A stretch of DNA of 64,000 nt from Flavobacterium sp. UBA7663 (GTDB lineage Bacteria > Bacteroidota > Bacteroidia > Flavobacteriales > Flavobacteriaceae). Each line of letters begins with the position of its first letter. The first letter of the stretch is position 1. Position numbers and translations under genes: made by a program. The notes under the pieces were generated by a model. That model worked only from the letters and a program-made list of their open reading frames with translations, made no database searches and was not told where the DNA came from. This document shows, piece by piece, positions 34,382-41,489 of the stretch. Location: the NCBI RefSeq assembly GCF_002483315.1, contig NZ_DLHR01000001.1:4615-68614 (forward strand). The letters are read 5' to 3'.

Positions 34382-34485
34382 TATTTTTTGTATTTTTTAT
34401 ACAAGAAAAATGCGCCAGTAATAGAAACTAAACCAACTAAACCAATAATGATTTTAGTTTTGTGTTTTGTCCAAAATTCTTTCAT
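34381..34485 (-). CDS. 34-aa single-helix membrane protein
   Basis: A very short ORF (MKEFWTKHKTKIIIGLVGL...) with a central membrane helix at about residues 11-28 between basic ends, ending LYKKYKK. It starts 3 nt after the transglycosylase stop and its stop overlaps the next start, as in tight phage operons. Small single-helix proteins are common in phages with an internal lipid membrane and in holins. Confidence 0.65.
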   Translation of the reverse strand: MKEFWTKHKTKIIIGLVGLVSITGAFFLYKKYKK

Positions 34486-34487
34486 TT

Positions 34488-35069
34488 TTAAAAATATTTT
34501 TTGCAATGTGGACACTGCGTTAGAACTTTTTTTTTTACATCGATTTCAGAGAAAATTGAACCGTACCACTTTTTAAACATGTCAATAACATATTTCTTTT
34601 TTACTACACCGTCTTTTGCAAAGATTGGATTTTGTTTAGCAATTAGTGACGCGCTTAAACCTTTAGTCTGAAAAATAAAGTCATCATCTTTACCGACAGC
34701 AAGCGGAAAGAATGTTACCAAATAAGTATCTACAAAACTTTCAGGAACTTTTTTAGTAGTTCTTATGACTTCTCTGTAGTATTCCTTAACTACGTTCATT
34801 TGTTCTGAAAATGACATTTTTGCCAAATCAGAAAGTAAGTAACGTTTACCGTTAATAGTTTTGTAGTTTACACCAGCTTTATCCCTTGTAAATTGAATAA
34901 GACCGACAGAACCAATACTATTAGTTTTTGAAGGACTAAATGTTTTACCACTTTCAAAGTACATAACCGCAAGTAACCAGTTTGGGTTAATATCCAAATC
35001 ATTACAAACTTCTATTACTTTGTCAATTTGTGCTTGAGATAGTAATTTTGTGAATTTACTACTTATCAT
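34488..35069 (-). CDS. Lytic transglycosylase
   Basis: A 193-aa SLT-domain enzyme that cleaves peptidoglycan, probably for host entry or exit. Catalytic Glu39 is in AVMYFESGKTF, followed by SIGSVGLIQFT, the classical transglycosylase motif order. A C-terminal CPHCKKYF gives a CxxC pair. A longer in-frame ORF starts at 35117, but ATG 35069, overlapping the end of the 47-aa ORF and preceded by AAGGAAG, is preferred. No signal peptide, suggesting a virion-borne enzyme or holin-dependent release. Confidence 0.85.
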   Translation of the reverse strand: MISSKFTKLLSQAQIDKVIEVCNDLDINPNWLLAVMYFESGKTFSPSKTNSIGSVGLIQFTRDKAGVNYKTINGKRYLLSDLAKMSFSEQMNVVKEYYREVIRTTKKVPESFVDTYLVTFFPLAVGKDDDFIFQTKGLSASLIAKQNPIFAKDGVVKKKYVIDMFKKWYGSIFSEIDVKKKVLTQCPHCKKYF

Positions 35070-35202
35070 TGTTGACTTCCTTGTTTTGTTTGTTTTCGAT
35101 TTTTTCAAATTGCTCAATAGAGTAACCGATAATATCGAAAATAACCGTTAAATATGCGCCATATTTCAACGCAAATCGTAATCCGTTTAAAAATCCTTTC
35201 AT
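35059..35202 (-). CDS. 47-aa small membrane-associated phage protein
   Basis: A short ORF (MKGFLNGLRFALKYGAYLTV...) with one moderately hydrophobic segment (about residues 8-28) and a polar, Lys/Asn/Glu-rich tail. It overlaps the transglycosylase start by 11 nt. It follows a 46-nt spacer after the 71-aa gene. Possible holin or membrane virion component; not assigned. Confidence 0.6.
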   Translation of the reverse strand: MKGFLNGLRFALKYGAYLTVIFDIIGYSIEQFEKIENKQNKEVNNDK

Positions 35203-35248
35203 AATAATAAAAGTGTTTTAAAACGCCTAAAATAATAGGCGTTTGATT

Positions 35249-35464
35249 TTACATTGAAGAGTGAGATGGTTTTTTCTTTACTAATGTAATTTTAACCCAA
35301 AATTCAACTCCGTCTTTTTGTGCCTGTGATGGTTCAACTTTATAAAGTTTACCGCCTAATTCAACATAACCGCTTGAAAATCCTGTACCTTTTTTGTCTT
35401 TACAGCCAATTAACTGATAAGGGTTACCAAATTTATCTGTTGAAATTCTACTTTGTCCAGCCAT
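35249..35464 (-). CDS. 71-aa phage protein, unknown
   Basis: A small soluble protein (MAGQSRISTDKFGNPYQLIGC...) rich in beta-like strands with a GYVELGGKLYKVE segment. It overlaps the stop of the 67-aa gene by 1 nt, so it is translationally coupled. An inverted repeat (AAACGCCTA / TAGGCGTTT, 35221-35244) follows its stop and may act as a terminator or processing site. Possibly a minor structural protein. Confidence 0.65.
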   Translation of the reverse strand: MAGQSRISTDKFGNPYQLIGCKDKKGTGFSSGYVELGGKLYKVEPSQAQKDGVEFWVKITLVKKKPSHSSM

Positions 35465-35667
35465 TACTCTTGTGTGTTTTGATTAGATAATACTTCTTTT
35501 TGCTCTTGTGGTGCTTTTGGTTTTTTTAACATTTTGAACAATGTTACCACACCGATTACTAATTGAATTAGTAATTTACCGACCTCAATCATTGGAGTCC
35601 CGTCGGTTGGAACTTGACTGACACCTTCAACAAAGCCGATGCCAGTCAATCCTATTACTGCTTTCAT
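35464..35667 (-). CDS. 67-aa single-helix membrane phage protein
   Basis: Starts at ATG 35667, overlapping the stop of the upstream gene (TAATGA). A longer in-frame ORF to 35781 is ignored because it lies within that gene. The protein (MKAVIGLTGIGFVEG...) has a hydrophobic helix at about residues 28-45 (GKLLIQLVIGVVTLFKML) followed by a Lys/Pro/Gln-rich tail. It suits a membrane component of the virion. Confidence 0.65.
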   Translation of the reverse strand: MKAVIGLTGIGFVEGVSQVPTDGTPMIEVGKLLIQLVIGVVTLFKMLKKPKAPQEQKEVLSNQNTQE

Positions 35668-36119
35668 TATCTTCTGCGGTAAGTAGGTCTTTTTGAACCT
35701 AACATTTTTACGAAAACAAAAACTACAGTAACTGTACCTAAAATACCGCCTACAAGTTTTAACCAATTTTTTTTCAACCAAGCGTTAGCAGTATTATCTA
35801 CTAAAGTTGAACCAATTTGACCAGCTTGTGGAGTTCCAGCAAGAACGTTTCCAGCACCTGTAAGTGCACCGCCTAATGCACCGTTAGCAATATCCTTGAT
35901 ACCAACGTTTGCACGTTGTAATGTAGCATTGTATTCTGCTTGTGCTTGTGCATCTGCTTGTGCTTGTGCTTTTTCTTGCTTTTGTGCTTCATGGCTTGCT
36001 TGCATACCGCTTACAATACCTGTGGGGTCGAACGCTGCACCAACTTTAACCAAGTTTTTAAAACTGATTTGTTTTGTTGCTTTCTTTACGAAACCGCCAA
36101 TTTTTTTGAAAAATCCCAT
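35667..36119 (-). CDS. Minor virion protein candidate with coiled coil and membrane helix
   Basis: A 150-aa protein with an amphipathic N-terminus (MGFFKKIGGFVKKATKQ), an Ala/Gln-rich helical segment (EAQKQEKAQAQADAQAQ, residues 45-65), a Gly-rich stretch (NGALGGALTGAGN), a membrane helix at about residues 122-142, and an arginine-rich C-terminus. This composition resembles DNA-pilot or minor capsid proteins of small phages. It starts 14 nt after the candidate capsid gene. Confidence 0.7.
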   Translation of the reverse strand: MGFFKKIGGFVKKATKQISFKNLVKVGAAFDPTGIVSGMQASHEAQKQEKAQAQADAQAQAEYNATLQRANVGIKDIANGALGGALTGAGNVLAGTPQAGQIGSTLVDNTANAWLKKNWLKLVGGILGTVTVVFVFVKMLGSKRPTYRRR

Positions 36120-36133
36120 TTCTTAAATAAAGA

Positions 36134-36889
36134 TTATTTGATTAAACCCATAGCAAGTAATTCAACATCTTTACGCATAAAGAATTTGACTACACTGCCT
36201 TCATTTTTTCTCACGTTGATATTTACAATACCTTTCAATGGTAATTGAATAAAACCAACAAAATTTGGTAAAACTTTACCGTCATTACGAACGTATGCAA
36301 CTGGGTCAATGTCTTGTGAAATTGCTCTAATTTCACGCATTGAATGTTTAGTTACTACTCCGTTATCGTGTGTAAAATTTAATTCTGTAATAGTTGCATC
36401 ATCATCGATAATAGCAATATCAAAATTTCTTACATTGACATCGTAGTTTGTTTGTTCGTCCGCAATGCTTTTTTCTTCATACATGTAGACATCATCAGAA
36501 GTAACTGGACTTTCAATACCGTCAAAAATGTATTTTTTCATAGGGTCAAGATTTTTCAAAGCAAGTTTTAACTTGTCATTTGGACCCATAACTAATGCTC
36601 CCATTTCAGTTAATTCAATAACTGCAACTGTTTTGAAGCTTTCAGGATTTGTAGCAGGAAAAGAACCAATAGCGTCATCTCCATAAGTTGAAGCTAATAG
36701 GAATCTTTTTAAACTTACAAAACCCTGTGTGATTTCAAGATTAGAACCGCCGTTTCTTTCGACTTGAATACTAATCAATTCGTCGCCGATTTCGTCTACG
36801 GTCTTGTCAGAAAAGAAAGCTAAACTTTCAATCCCTTTTTGTAATTCCGCTTTAGCATCTGCAACGCCTGTGGTTTCAATAATGTTCAT
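36134..36889 (-). CDS. Candidate major capsid protein
   Basis: A 251-aa beta-strand-rich, acidic protein with no signal peptide, encoded first in the late block. Alternating hydrophobic strands (LISIQVERNGG, FKTVAVIELTEMGALVMG, FVGFIQLPLKGIVNINVRK) fill the length. Size and position fit a capsid protein, perhaps a small double-jelly-roll type as in PM2 or FLiP, but no diagnostic motif is visible. Microvirus major capsid proteins are twice as long. A promoter and terminator pair lies just upstream, suggesting separate strong late expression. Confidence 0.55.
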   Translation of the reverse strand: MNIIETTGVADAKAELQKGIESLAFFSDKTVDEIGDELISIQVERNGGSNLEITQGFVSLKRFLLASTYGDDAIGSFPATNPESFKTVAVIELTEMGALVMGPNDKLKLALKNLDPMKKYIFDGIESPVTSDDVYMYEEKSIADEQTNYDVNVRNFDIAIIDDDATITELNFTHDNGVVTKHSMREIRAISQDIDPVAYVRNDGKVLPNFVGFIQLPLKGIVNINVRKNEGSVVKFFMRKDVELLAMGLIK

Positions 36890-36921
36890 ACTATTTTTTA
36901 TTTAATTAAAAATTTATATGG

Positions 36922-36966
36922 CAAATGTGAGAAATGAAAAAAGGCACAATTATTGAATTGTACCTT
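36922..36966 (-). promoter_or_regulatory. Early-block terminator overlapped by late promoter
   Basis: On the minus strand a stem AAGGTACAATT/AATTGTGCCTT (36941-36966, one mismatch) runs into six U residues, ending early transcripts. Overlapping it, TTG (36947-36949) and CACATTTG (36922-36929) with a 17-nt spacer form a near-consensus promoter for the candidate capsid gene at 36889. This would separate early (rep) from late (virion) expression. Confidence 0.5.
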
Positions 36967-36999
36967 ATATGTAGTATTTTTGTATAGAATATGTAGTAT

Positions 37000-37167
37000 T
37001 TATGCTATTTTGAAATACTTTTTAAAATGACAAAATAGGACTTTTGGAGCACCCGTACTTTCTTTAATATCTTGTAAGTACTTTTTAGCGGTTCTGTCGT
37101 CTGAAACGTCTAACAAAGTCTTAATGTCTTTGTATGTTAAAATTCTAAATTCTGAAATTGTTGCCAT
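37000..37167 (-). CDS. 55-aa HTH-like phage protein
   Basis: A short ORF (MATISEFRILTYKDIKTLL...). The YKDIKTLLDVSDDRTAKKYLQDIK stretch has the pattern of a helix-turn-helix that reads DNA, like the small excisionase/replication-type proteins of Bacteroidota phages. It lies between the 59-aa ORF and the early terminator. It could be the regulator of lysogeny, since no larger repressor exists in the element. Confidence 0.6.
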   Translation of the reverse strand: MATISEFRILTYKDIKTLLDVSDDRTAKKYLQDIKESTGAPKVLFCHFKKYFKIA

Positions 37168-37219
37168 AACATGGAAGTTTTTAGGTTAGAATAGAGGGGG
37201 TGCAACCCCTCTATTTGTT

Positions 37220-37399
37220 TTAAAAAATTAGTAATTGTCCGTTGTTTTCTATTCGTGGTTCTTTTACTGGAAATTCTTTGTTTTTGAATATTAGTTCTTG
37301 GCCATTAGAAAGGACATAAACATAATCAGTAATTTTTTGGGATTTTGCTGAATGACTAACAATTAAACCCCTGTCTTTTTTTGCTTTTTTTGTACTCAT
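37220..37399 (-). CDS. 59-aa basic phage protein
   Basis: A short ORF (MSTKKAKKDRGLIVSHSAKS...) with a strongly basic N-terminus and a beta-like C-terminal half (YVYVLSNGQELIFKN). The basic tail suggests nucleic-acid binding. It sits 46 nt downstream of the 66-aa ORF in the early block. Confidence 0.55.
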   Translation of the reverse strand: MSTKKAKKDRGLIVSHSAKSQKITDYVYVLSNGQELIFKNKEFPVKEPRIENNGQLLIF

Positions 37400-37444
37400 T
37401 TTTTTGTGCTTTGGTTAAAGTTTTTTTTAACTGGGGTGGGGGTA

Positions 37445-37645
37445 TCAGTAACCCCCACCGAGACCTTTAGAAATTTCGATAGAATTTTTTAGATTTTTTA
37501 TTTGTAGTTCTAATAAATTTACTTTTAATGTGTAAGACCAAGGTTTAAAATTTGTAGGATTATTCCTAAACTCTAAACGTAGTAATTTTAATTCAGCTTT
37601 AAGAAATTTTAAACGTGCTTTTGGAATTTTAAGATATTTTACCAT
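37445..37645 (-). CDS. 66-aa basic helical phage protein
   Basis: A Lys/Leu-rich, two-helix protein (MVKYLKIPKARLKFLKAEL...) ending GLGGGY. Its start overlaps the rep stop by 7 nt, indicating translational coupling. It probably binds ssDNA or acts with the replication protein; this is inferred only from charge and position. Confidence 0.6.
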   Translation of the reverse strand: MVKYLKIPKARLKFLKAELKLLRLEFRNNPTNFKPWSYTLKVNLLELQIKNLKNSIEISKGLGGGY

Positions 37646-38766
37646 AAATTTTGCATTTTAATAAATTGGTTAGTAATTGAATTTTGTTCTAATTGTTTGG
37701 TTAAATATTCAGTATCAAAAGTGATATCTATTAAATTTAAAATCTTCTTTTTAGAGAGTGCTTTTTGAACTTTGCAATCAAATAAAGTAAGTGGTTCCTG
37801 AAGCGTTAATTTATCTGCACCAAGTTCTACGAGTTTATGCATATAATAACTAATAATTTTATCTGTAGGACTTAAATCGGTAGATACAGAAAATTGCTTT
37901 TTTTCGTAATAATATTTTAACTGAACGTTGCAAATAGTAGTTAATTCAGTTTGTGAAATTGAAAGGATATCATTTAAAGTTGATAATTGATTTTCAGGAT
38001 TTACAAGTTTCTTTTTGCGCAAATTTTGTTTTACTGCATTGTTTTTTATTGTGATTTCTTTTCTAATAATATTGTCAATAGATAGACCGTAACGTAATTG
38101 AGGGAATAAATACTTATTATAAAAATCAGCGGAATTAGTGAGCAATTCTTCTGTTTTGTTGTAAAATTTACAAAAGGGAGAGCCAATTTTCGCAGAATCT
38201 CTATTACTGAATTCGATACCATAATTTTTGTCGTTTTTGAATGTTTCTTTACGTGGATAGAGTGTAACTTCATGTTGTTTTGAAGCTTTAACCATTTTTT
38301 TTAAGTATTGTAAACTTTGTTTATATGGTTCAAAATCAAGGTTGTAATTTATACAAATATCAATATCATTACATATAGAATTTAATGCAGTATCAAGGTC
38401 AAAACGTATGATTTGACGAGTATTGATATAATCGACAATCATTTGTAAATTGTCAATGTTGATGCCTTCAAAGTATCTACCGAATAACATTTTTGAGGTC
38501 AATGTTAAACGTATTAGTTCTGTAGTTTCTTTTTTGATTATATTTGGCGGAAATACGACACGATTAAAACGAAAATTAATGCCATTATCTTTGATTAAAA
38601 TTGGCTTTGGTGGGTTTAAATCTTCGATAATTTGGCCAGTTTCAGGATAATAAACTTGATATTCTGAAATTAAACGCTCATCAATAACCTGAATTTTATC
38701 TAATGGTAGATAAATAGTTAAAGAATCTATTAACCCGACATTTAAGGGTATTGGGTTAAACTTCAT
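37639..38766 (-). CDS. Phage replication initiation protein, gene II/CRI-like
   Basis: A 375-aa protein with features of the phage/plasmid gene II (CRI) replication-initiator family: an N-terminal VGLIDSLTIYLPL segment, DIDICINYNLD (135-145), FCKFYNKTEE (198-207) and IIRKEITIKNN (233-243), which match the family pattern of conserved aromatic/Lys and Arg-x-Glu positions. Members nick one strand to start rolling-circle synthesis. First gene of the element, starting 34 nt from the right dif-like site, so in the excised circle its upstream region would come from the left end. Confidence 0.65.
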   Translation of the reverse strand: MKFNPIPLNVGLIDSLTIYLPLDKIQVIDERLISEYQVYYPETGQIIEDLNPPKPILIKDNGINFRFNRVVFPPNIIKKETTELIRLTLTSKMLFGRYFEGINIDNLQMIVDYINTRQIIRFDLDTALNSICNDIDICINYNLDFEPYKQSLQYLKKMVKASKQHEVTLYPRKETFKNDKNYGIEFSNRDSAKIGSPFCKFYNKTEELLTNSADFYNKYLFPQLRYGLSIDNIIRKEITIKNNAVKQNLRKKKLVNPENQLSTLNDILSISQTELTTICNVQLKYYYEKKQFSVSTDLSPTDKIISYYMHKLVELGADKLTLQEPLTLFDCKVQKALSKKKILNLIDITFDTEYLTKQLEQNSITNQFIKMQNLW

Positions 38767-38799
38767 AACTAATTGGTTTTAAATTAGTTGATAAAGTGT

Positions 38800-38827
38800 T
38801 TGAACTATAATATACATTATGTAAAAT
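38800..38827 (+). other. Right dif-like XerCD site (attR)
   Basis: XerC-type arm TTGAACTATAA, centre TATACA, XerD-type arm TTATGTAAAAT. The XerD arm differs by one base from the Bacillus subtilis and by one from the E. coli XerD arm as I remember them, and the inner ATAA/TTAT palindrome is preserved. It is the better of the two sites and probably serves as the working chromosomal dif. Confidence 0.8.
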
Positions 38828-38898
38828 AGAAAATTTAAACAATTACTTCTATAAGCCAAACAAACTTTGTATCTTCGTTTAATAAATTAACAGAGTTT

Positions 38899-40818
38899 AT
38901 GAAAAACCCTATTGCCGAACGCATCACCGATTTTTTAAAGCATTATCCGCCCTTTTCAAGTTTATCCTATCTAAACTTGTTAGAGATTGCTAAAACTTGT
39001 CAAGTAATTTACTTAGAAAAAAATCAAACTCTATTTAAAATTAATGATGCAACCCATTCTTTTTTTTATGTAGTGGCTTCTGGTGCTGTTGGTTTATCTG
39101 TAACTTCAGATGCAGATGATGTTTTAATTGATAAATGTGATGAAGGCGATATTTTAGGTTTACGTCCATTTTTTGCTAAGAATAATTATTTAATGACAGC
39201 AAAAGCTCGTGAAGAAAGTATTATTTATGCTATTCCTATAGAAACATTTAAACCTTATGTAATTGCAAATCCAGAGGTTTTAAGCTTCTTATTAGAAAGT
39301 TTTGCATCCAATACTAGAAATCCTTATGATAAAAACAACAAAGGAAAATTAGTTTCTGAAAACGTTATTTACAATGATCAGAGCTCAGAAATTCAGTATT
39401 ATCAGCCTATAAAATATACTTCAAATCCGATAACGGCTTCTCCTAATGATATTGTGAAATTTGTAGCACAAACTATGTCGAGTAGCAAAATTGGTAGTAT
39501 GATTATTCATGAAAATAGAAAACCAATCGGAATTGTTACTGATAAAGATTTGCGATCTAAAATAGCAACCGGACTTTATTCTATAGATGTAACGATTGAT
39601 AAAATCATGTCTTCTCCAGTAATTACTGTAGCTGACAACTTATCCATTGCTGAAGCTCAAATTATCATGCTAAAGAATAATGTATCGCATTTATGTGTTA
39701 CAAAAGATGGTTCTACCGATTCTGAAATTACTGGAATTATTACCGAACACGATATTGTGGTGGCTCAGGCAAACAATCCAGGTGTGCTTTTAAAACAATC
39801 AAAACGTGCTCAAAAATCAGCTGATTTAAAAGAAGTTAGAGAGAAATTAGCTGATTTGATTCAGCATTCGTTAGATAAGAATGTACCTATTAATCATATT
39901 GGTTCTATTGTTGGCGAAATTAATTTAGCAATTACCAAACGCGCTATCGAATTAGCTATTGAGAAAATAGGAACTCCTCCTCCAGCCCAGTTTGCTTGGA
40001 TGAACATTGGAAGTCAAGGCAGAAAAGAACAACTTTTACTAACAGATCAAGACAATGCTATTGTTTTTGAAGATGTTCCAGAAGATAAATACGATACTGT
40101 TAAACAATATTTTATCGAATTAGCTGAAAAAGTAACCAAAACGCTTAATAAAGTTGGTTACGAATATTGTCCTGCCGAAATGATGGCTAGCAATCCGCTT
40201 TGGTGTAAATCGGTTAGCGATTGGCAAAACCAATTTAAAGGTTGGATTACAGCTCCTGGAGAAAAAGGGATTCTGATGTGTACCATTTTCTTCGATTACG
40301 ATTTTGTGTACGGAAATGAAACTTTAGTAGATGCTATTACCAAAACAATTCACGAAGAAACTCATGAAAATCAGTTGTTTTTTGCCTATTTAGGTGCTGA
40401 TGCATTGAAAAATCCGCCACCATTAGGGTTTTTCCGTCAGTTTTTAGTAGAAAGCGATGGTGAACACAAAGATACTTTTGATTTAAAAGGAAGAGCTTTA
40501 ATGCCTTTGATTGACGCTGCTCGAATTTTATCCTTGAGCAAAGGAATTAAAAATACAGCCAATACCATTTCGAGATATGCAAAATTAGCTGAATTAGAAC
40601 CACAAAACGCTCCTATTTATGAAGCTTGTGGCGACGCTTTTGCTGAATTATTAAAGTTTAGAACTGAAGAAGGTTTGAAAAACGAATCAGACGGTAGGTA
40701 TTTGAATTTAAGTGAGTTATCAAAGTTAGATAAAGTAAAACTTAAAAACGATTTCCAACCAATTAACGATATTCAAGAAGTTATTAAAAACCGATTCCAA
40801 TTAACTTATTTTACGTAA
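38899..40818 (+). CDS. cNMP-binding/CBS/DUF294 nucleotidyltransferase-like protein
   Basis: A 639-aa cytoplasmic signalling protein with domains in order: cyclic-nucleotide-binding (about 15-125), two CBS domains (about 175-290, with GIVTDKDLRSKI and GIITEHDIVVA), DUF294 nucleotidyltransferase-like (about 320-465, GSQGRKEQLLLTDQDNAI with a GS...D-x-D pattern), and the DUF294 C-terminal helical domain. In this family the protein is usually paired with a DEDDh exonuclease and acetate genes, as here. It may adjust activity in response to nucleotide levels, but no reaction has been proven. Confidence 0.92.
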   Translation: MKNPIAERITDFLKHYPPFSSLSYLNLLEIAKTCQVIYLEKNQTLFKINDATHSFFYVVASGAVGLSVTSDADDVLIDKCDEGDILGLRPFFAKNNYLMTAKAREESIIYAIPIETFKPYVIANPEVLSFLLESFASNTRNPYDKNNKGKLVSENVIYNDQSSEIQYYQPIKYTSNPITASPNDIVKFVAQTMSSSKIGSMIIHENRKPIGIVTDKDLRSKIATGLYSIDVTIDKIMSSPVITVADNLSIAEAQIIMLKNNVSHLCVTKDGSTDSEITGIITEHDIVVAQANNPGVLLKQSKRAQKSADLKEVREKLADLIQHSLDKNVPINHIGSIVGEINLAITKRAIELAIEKIGTPPPAQFAWMNIGSQGRKEQLLLTDQDNAIVFEDVPEDKYDTVKQYFIELAEKVTKTLNKVGYEYCPAEMMASNPLWCKSVSDWQNQFKGWITAPGEKGILMCTIFFDYDFVYGNETLVDAITKTIHEETHENQLFFAYLGADALKNPPPLGFFRQFLVESDGEHKDTFDLKGRALMPLIDAARILSLSKGIKNTANTISRYAKLAELEPQNAPIYEACGDAFAELLKFRTEEGLKNESDGRYLNLSELSKLDKVKLKNDFQPINDIQEVIKNRFQLTYFT

Positions 40819-40819
40819 T

Positions 40820-41428
40820 ATGAAGTTCAATTGGTTTAAAAAAATAGTAAAAGATTATCCTAAATTTTGGGAAACTTACCTAAATTACTTTAATGAAAAT
40901 CAAAGTAAAGAAAAGCGTTATGTAGTTTTTGATTGCGAAACCACAGGATTGGATTATAAATCGGATAGAATTTTATCTATCGGTGCAGTTGCTATCCAAA
41001 ACAACCAAATTATTGTAGGCGATTTTATGGAAGTCTTTTTGCAACAAGACGTTTTCAAACCAGAATCGGTGCCAATTCATGGTATTTTAAGAGAAGGAAA
41101 AGAAGAAAAAATCGTAGAAGCCGAAGCTGTAATACGTTTTTTAGATTTTATTAAAGATGCAACATTAGTTGGACATCATGTAGATTTTGATATTGAAATG
41201 ATTAATCAAGCATTGAATCGTTTGGATGTTGGAAAATTACAAAATCAAGCTATGGATACTGATATTATGTATCAGAAATTAAAATACTTACCACAAGAAC
41301 AACACAGCTCGTTAGATGAATTATGTGATATTTATAAAATAAAAAAATCAGATCGACACACCGCTAGTGGCGATGCGTTTATAACAGGTTTACTATTTTT
41401 AAAGTTGAAGAGAAAATTAGAGATTTAA
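40820..41428 (+). CDS. DEDDh 3'-5' exonuclease (DnaQ-like)
   Basis: A 202-aa protein of the DNA polymerase III epsilon-like exonuclease family, with motif I FDCETTGL, motif II HHVDFDIEMI and motif III HTASGDA (DEDDh type). It follows the DUF294 gene after one nucleotide. Its length exceeds the catalytic core by about 30 N-terminal residues. Probably a nucleic-acid exonuclease of unknown target rather than the replicative proofreading subunit. Confidence 0.92.
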   Translation: MKFNWFKKIVKDYPKFWETYLNYFNENQSKEKRYVVFDCETTGLDYKSDRILSIGAVAIQNNQIIVGDFMEVFLQQDVFKPESVPIHGILREGKEEKIVEAEAVIRFLDFIKDATLVGHHVDFDIEMINQALNRLDVGKLQNQAMDTDIMYQKLKYLPQEQHSSLDELCDIYKIKKSDRHTASGDAFITGLLFLKLKRKLEI

Positions 41429-41440
41429 TCAAATTAAACA

Positions 41441-41470
41441 AAAAACTGCTCCATTGCTGAAGCAGTTTTT
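41441..41470. terminator. Bidirectional terminator between exonuclease and acs
   Basis: AAAAACTGCT (41441-41450) and AGCAGTTTTT (41461-41470) form a 10-bp stem with a 10-nt loop, with U-runs in both directions. It serves the convergent exonuclease (+) and acs (-) genes. Confidence 0.85.
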
Positions 41471-41489
41471 AACCAATAAAACTAAAAAA

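Larger units (their letters stand above)
32602..38827 (-). mobile_element. dif-integrated provirus, probably a small ssDNA phage
   Basis: A 6.2-kb block with all main genes on the minus strand, bounded by directly repeated 28-bp dif-like sites (32602-32629 and 38800-38827). Gene order is rep, small early genes, candidate capsid, minor virion-like protein, small membrane proteins, lytic transglycosylase, more small proteins, a structured non-coding region and a secreted cargo protein. There is no integrase, large microvirus capsid or Zot ATPase. Such elements use host XerC/XerD to enter dif. The excised circle would be about 6,198 nt. FLiP-like (Finnlakeviridae) and Cellulophaga ssDNA phages are the nearest ideas, by size and gene types only. 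Confidence 0.8.

Noticed and set aside
32602..38827. Microvirus (gokushovirus/alpavirus-like) prophage.
   Set aside because: No 500-aa-class major capsid protein, and the replication protein resembles the gene II/CRI type.
32602..38827. Inovirus (filamentous) prophage.
   Set aside because: No Zot/pI-like ATPase with a Walker A motif and no tandem small coat-adsorption gene set; a lytic transglycosylase with capsid-like proteins fits better with an icosahedral particle.
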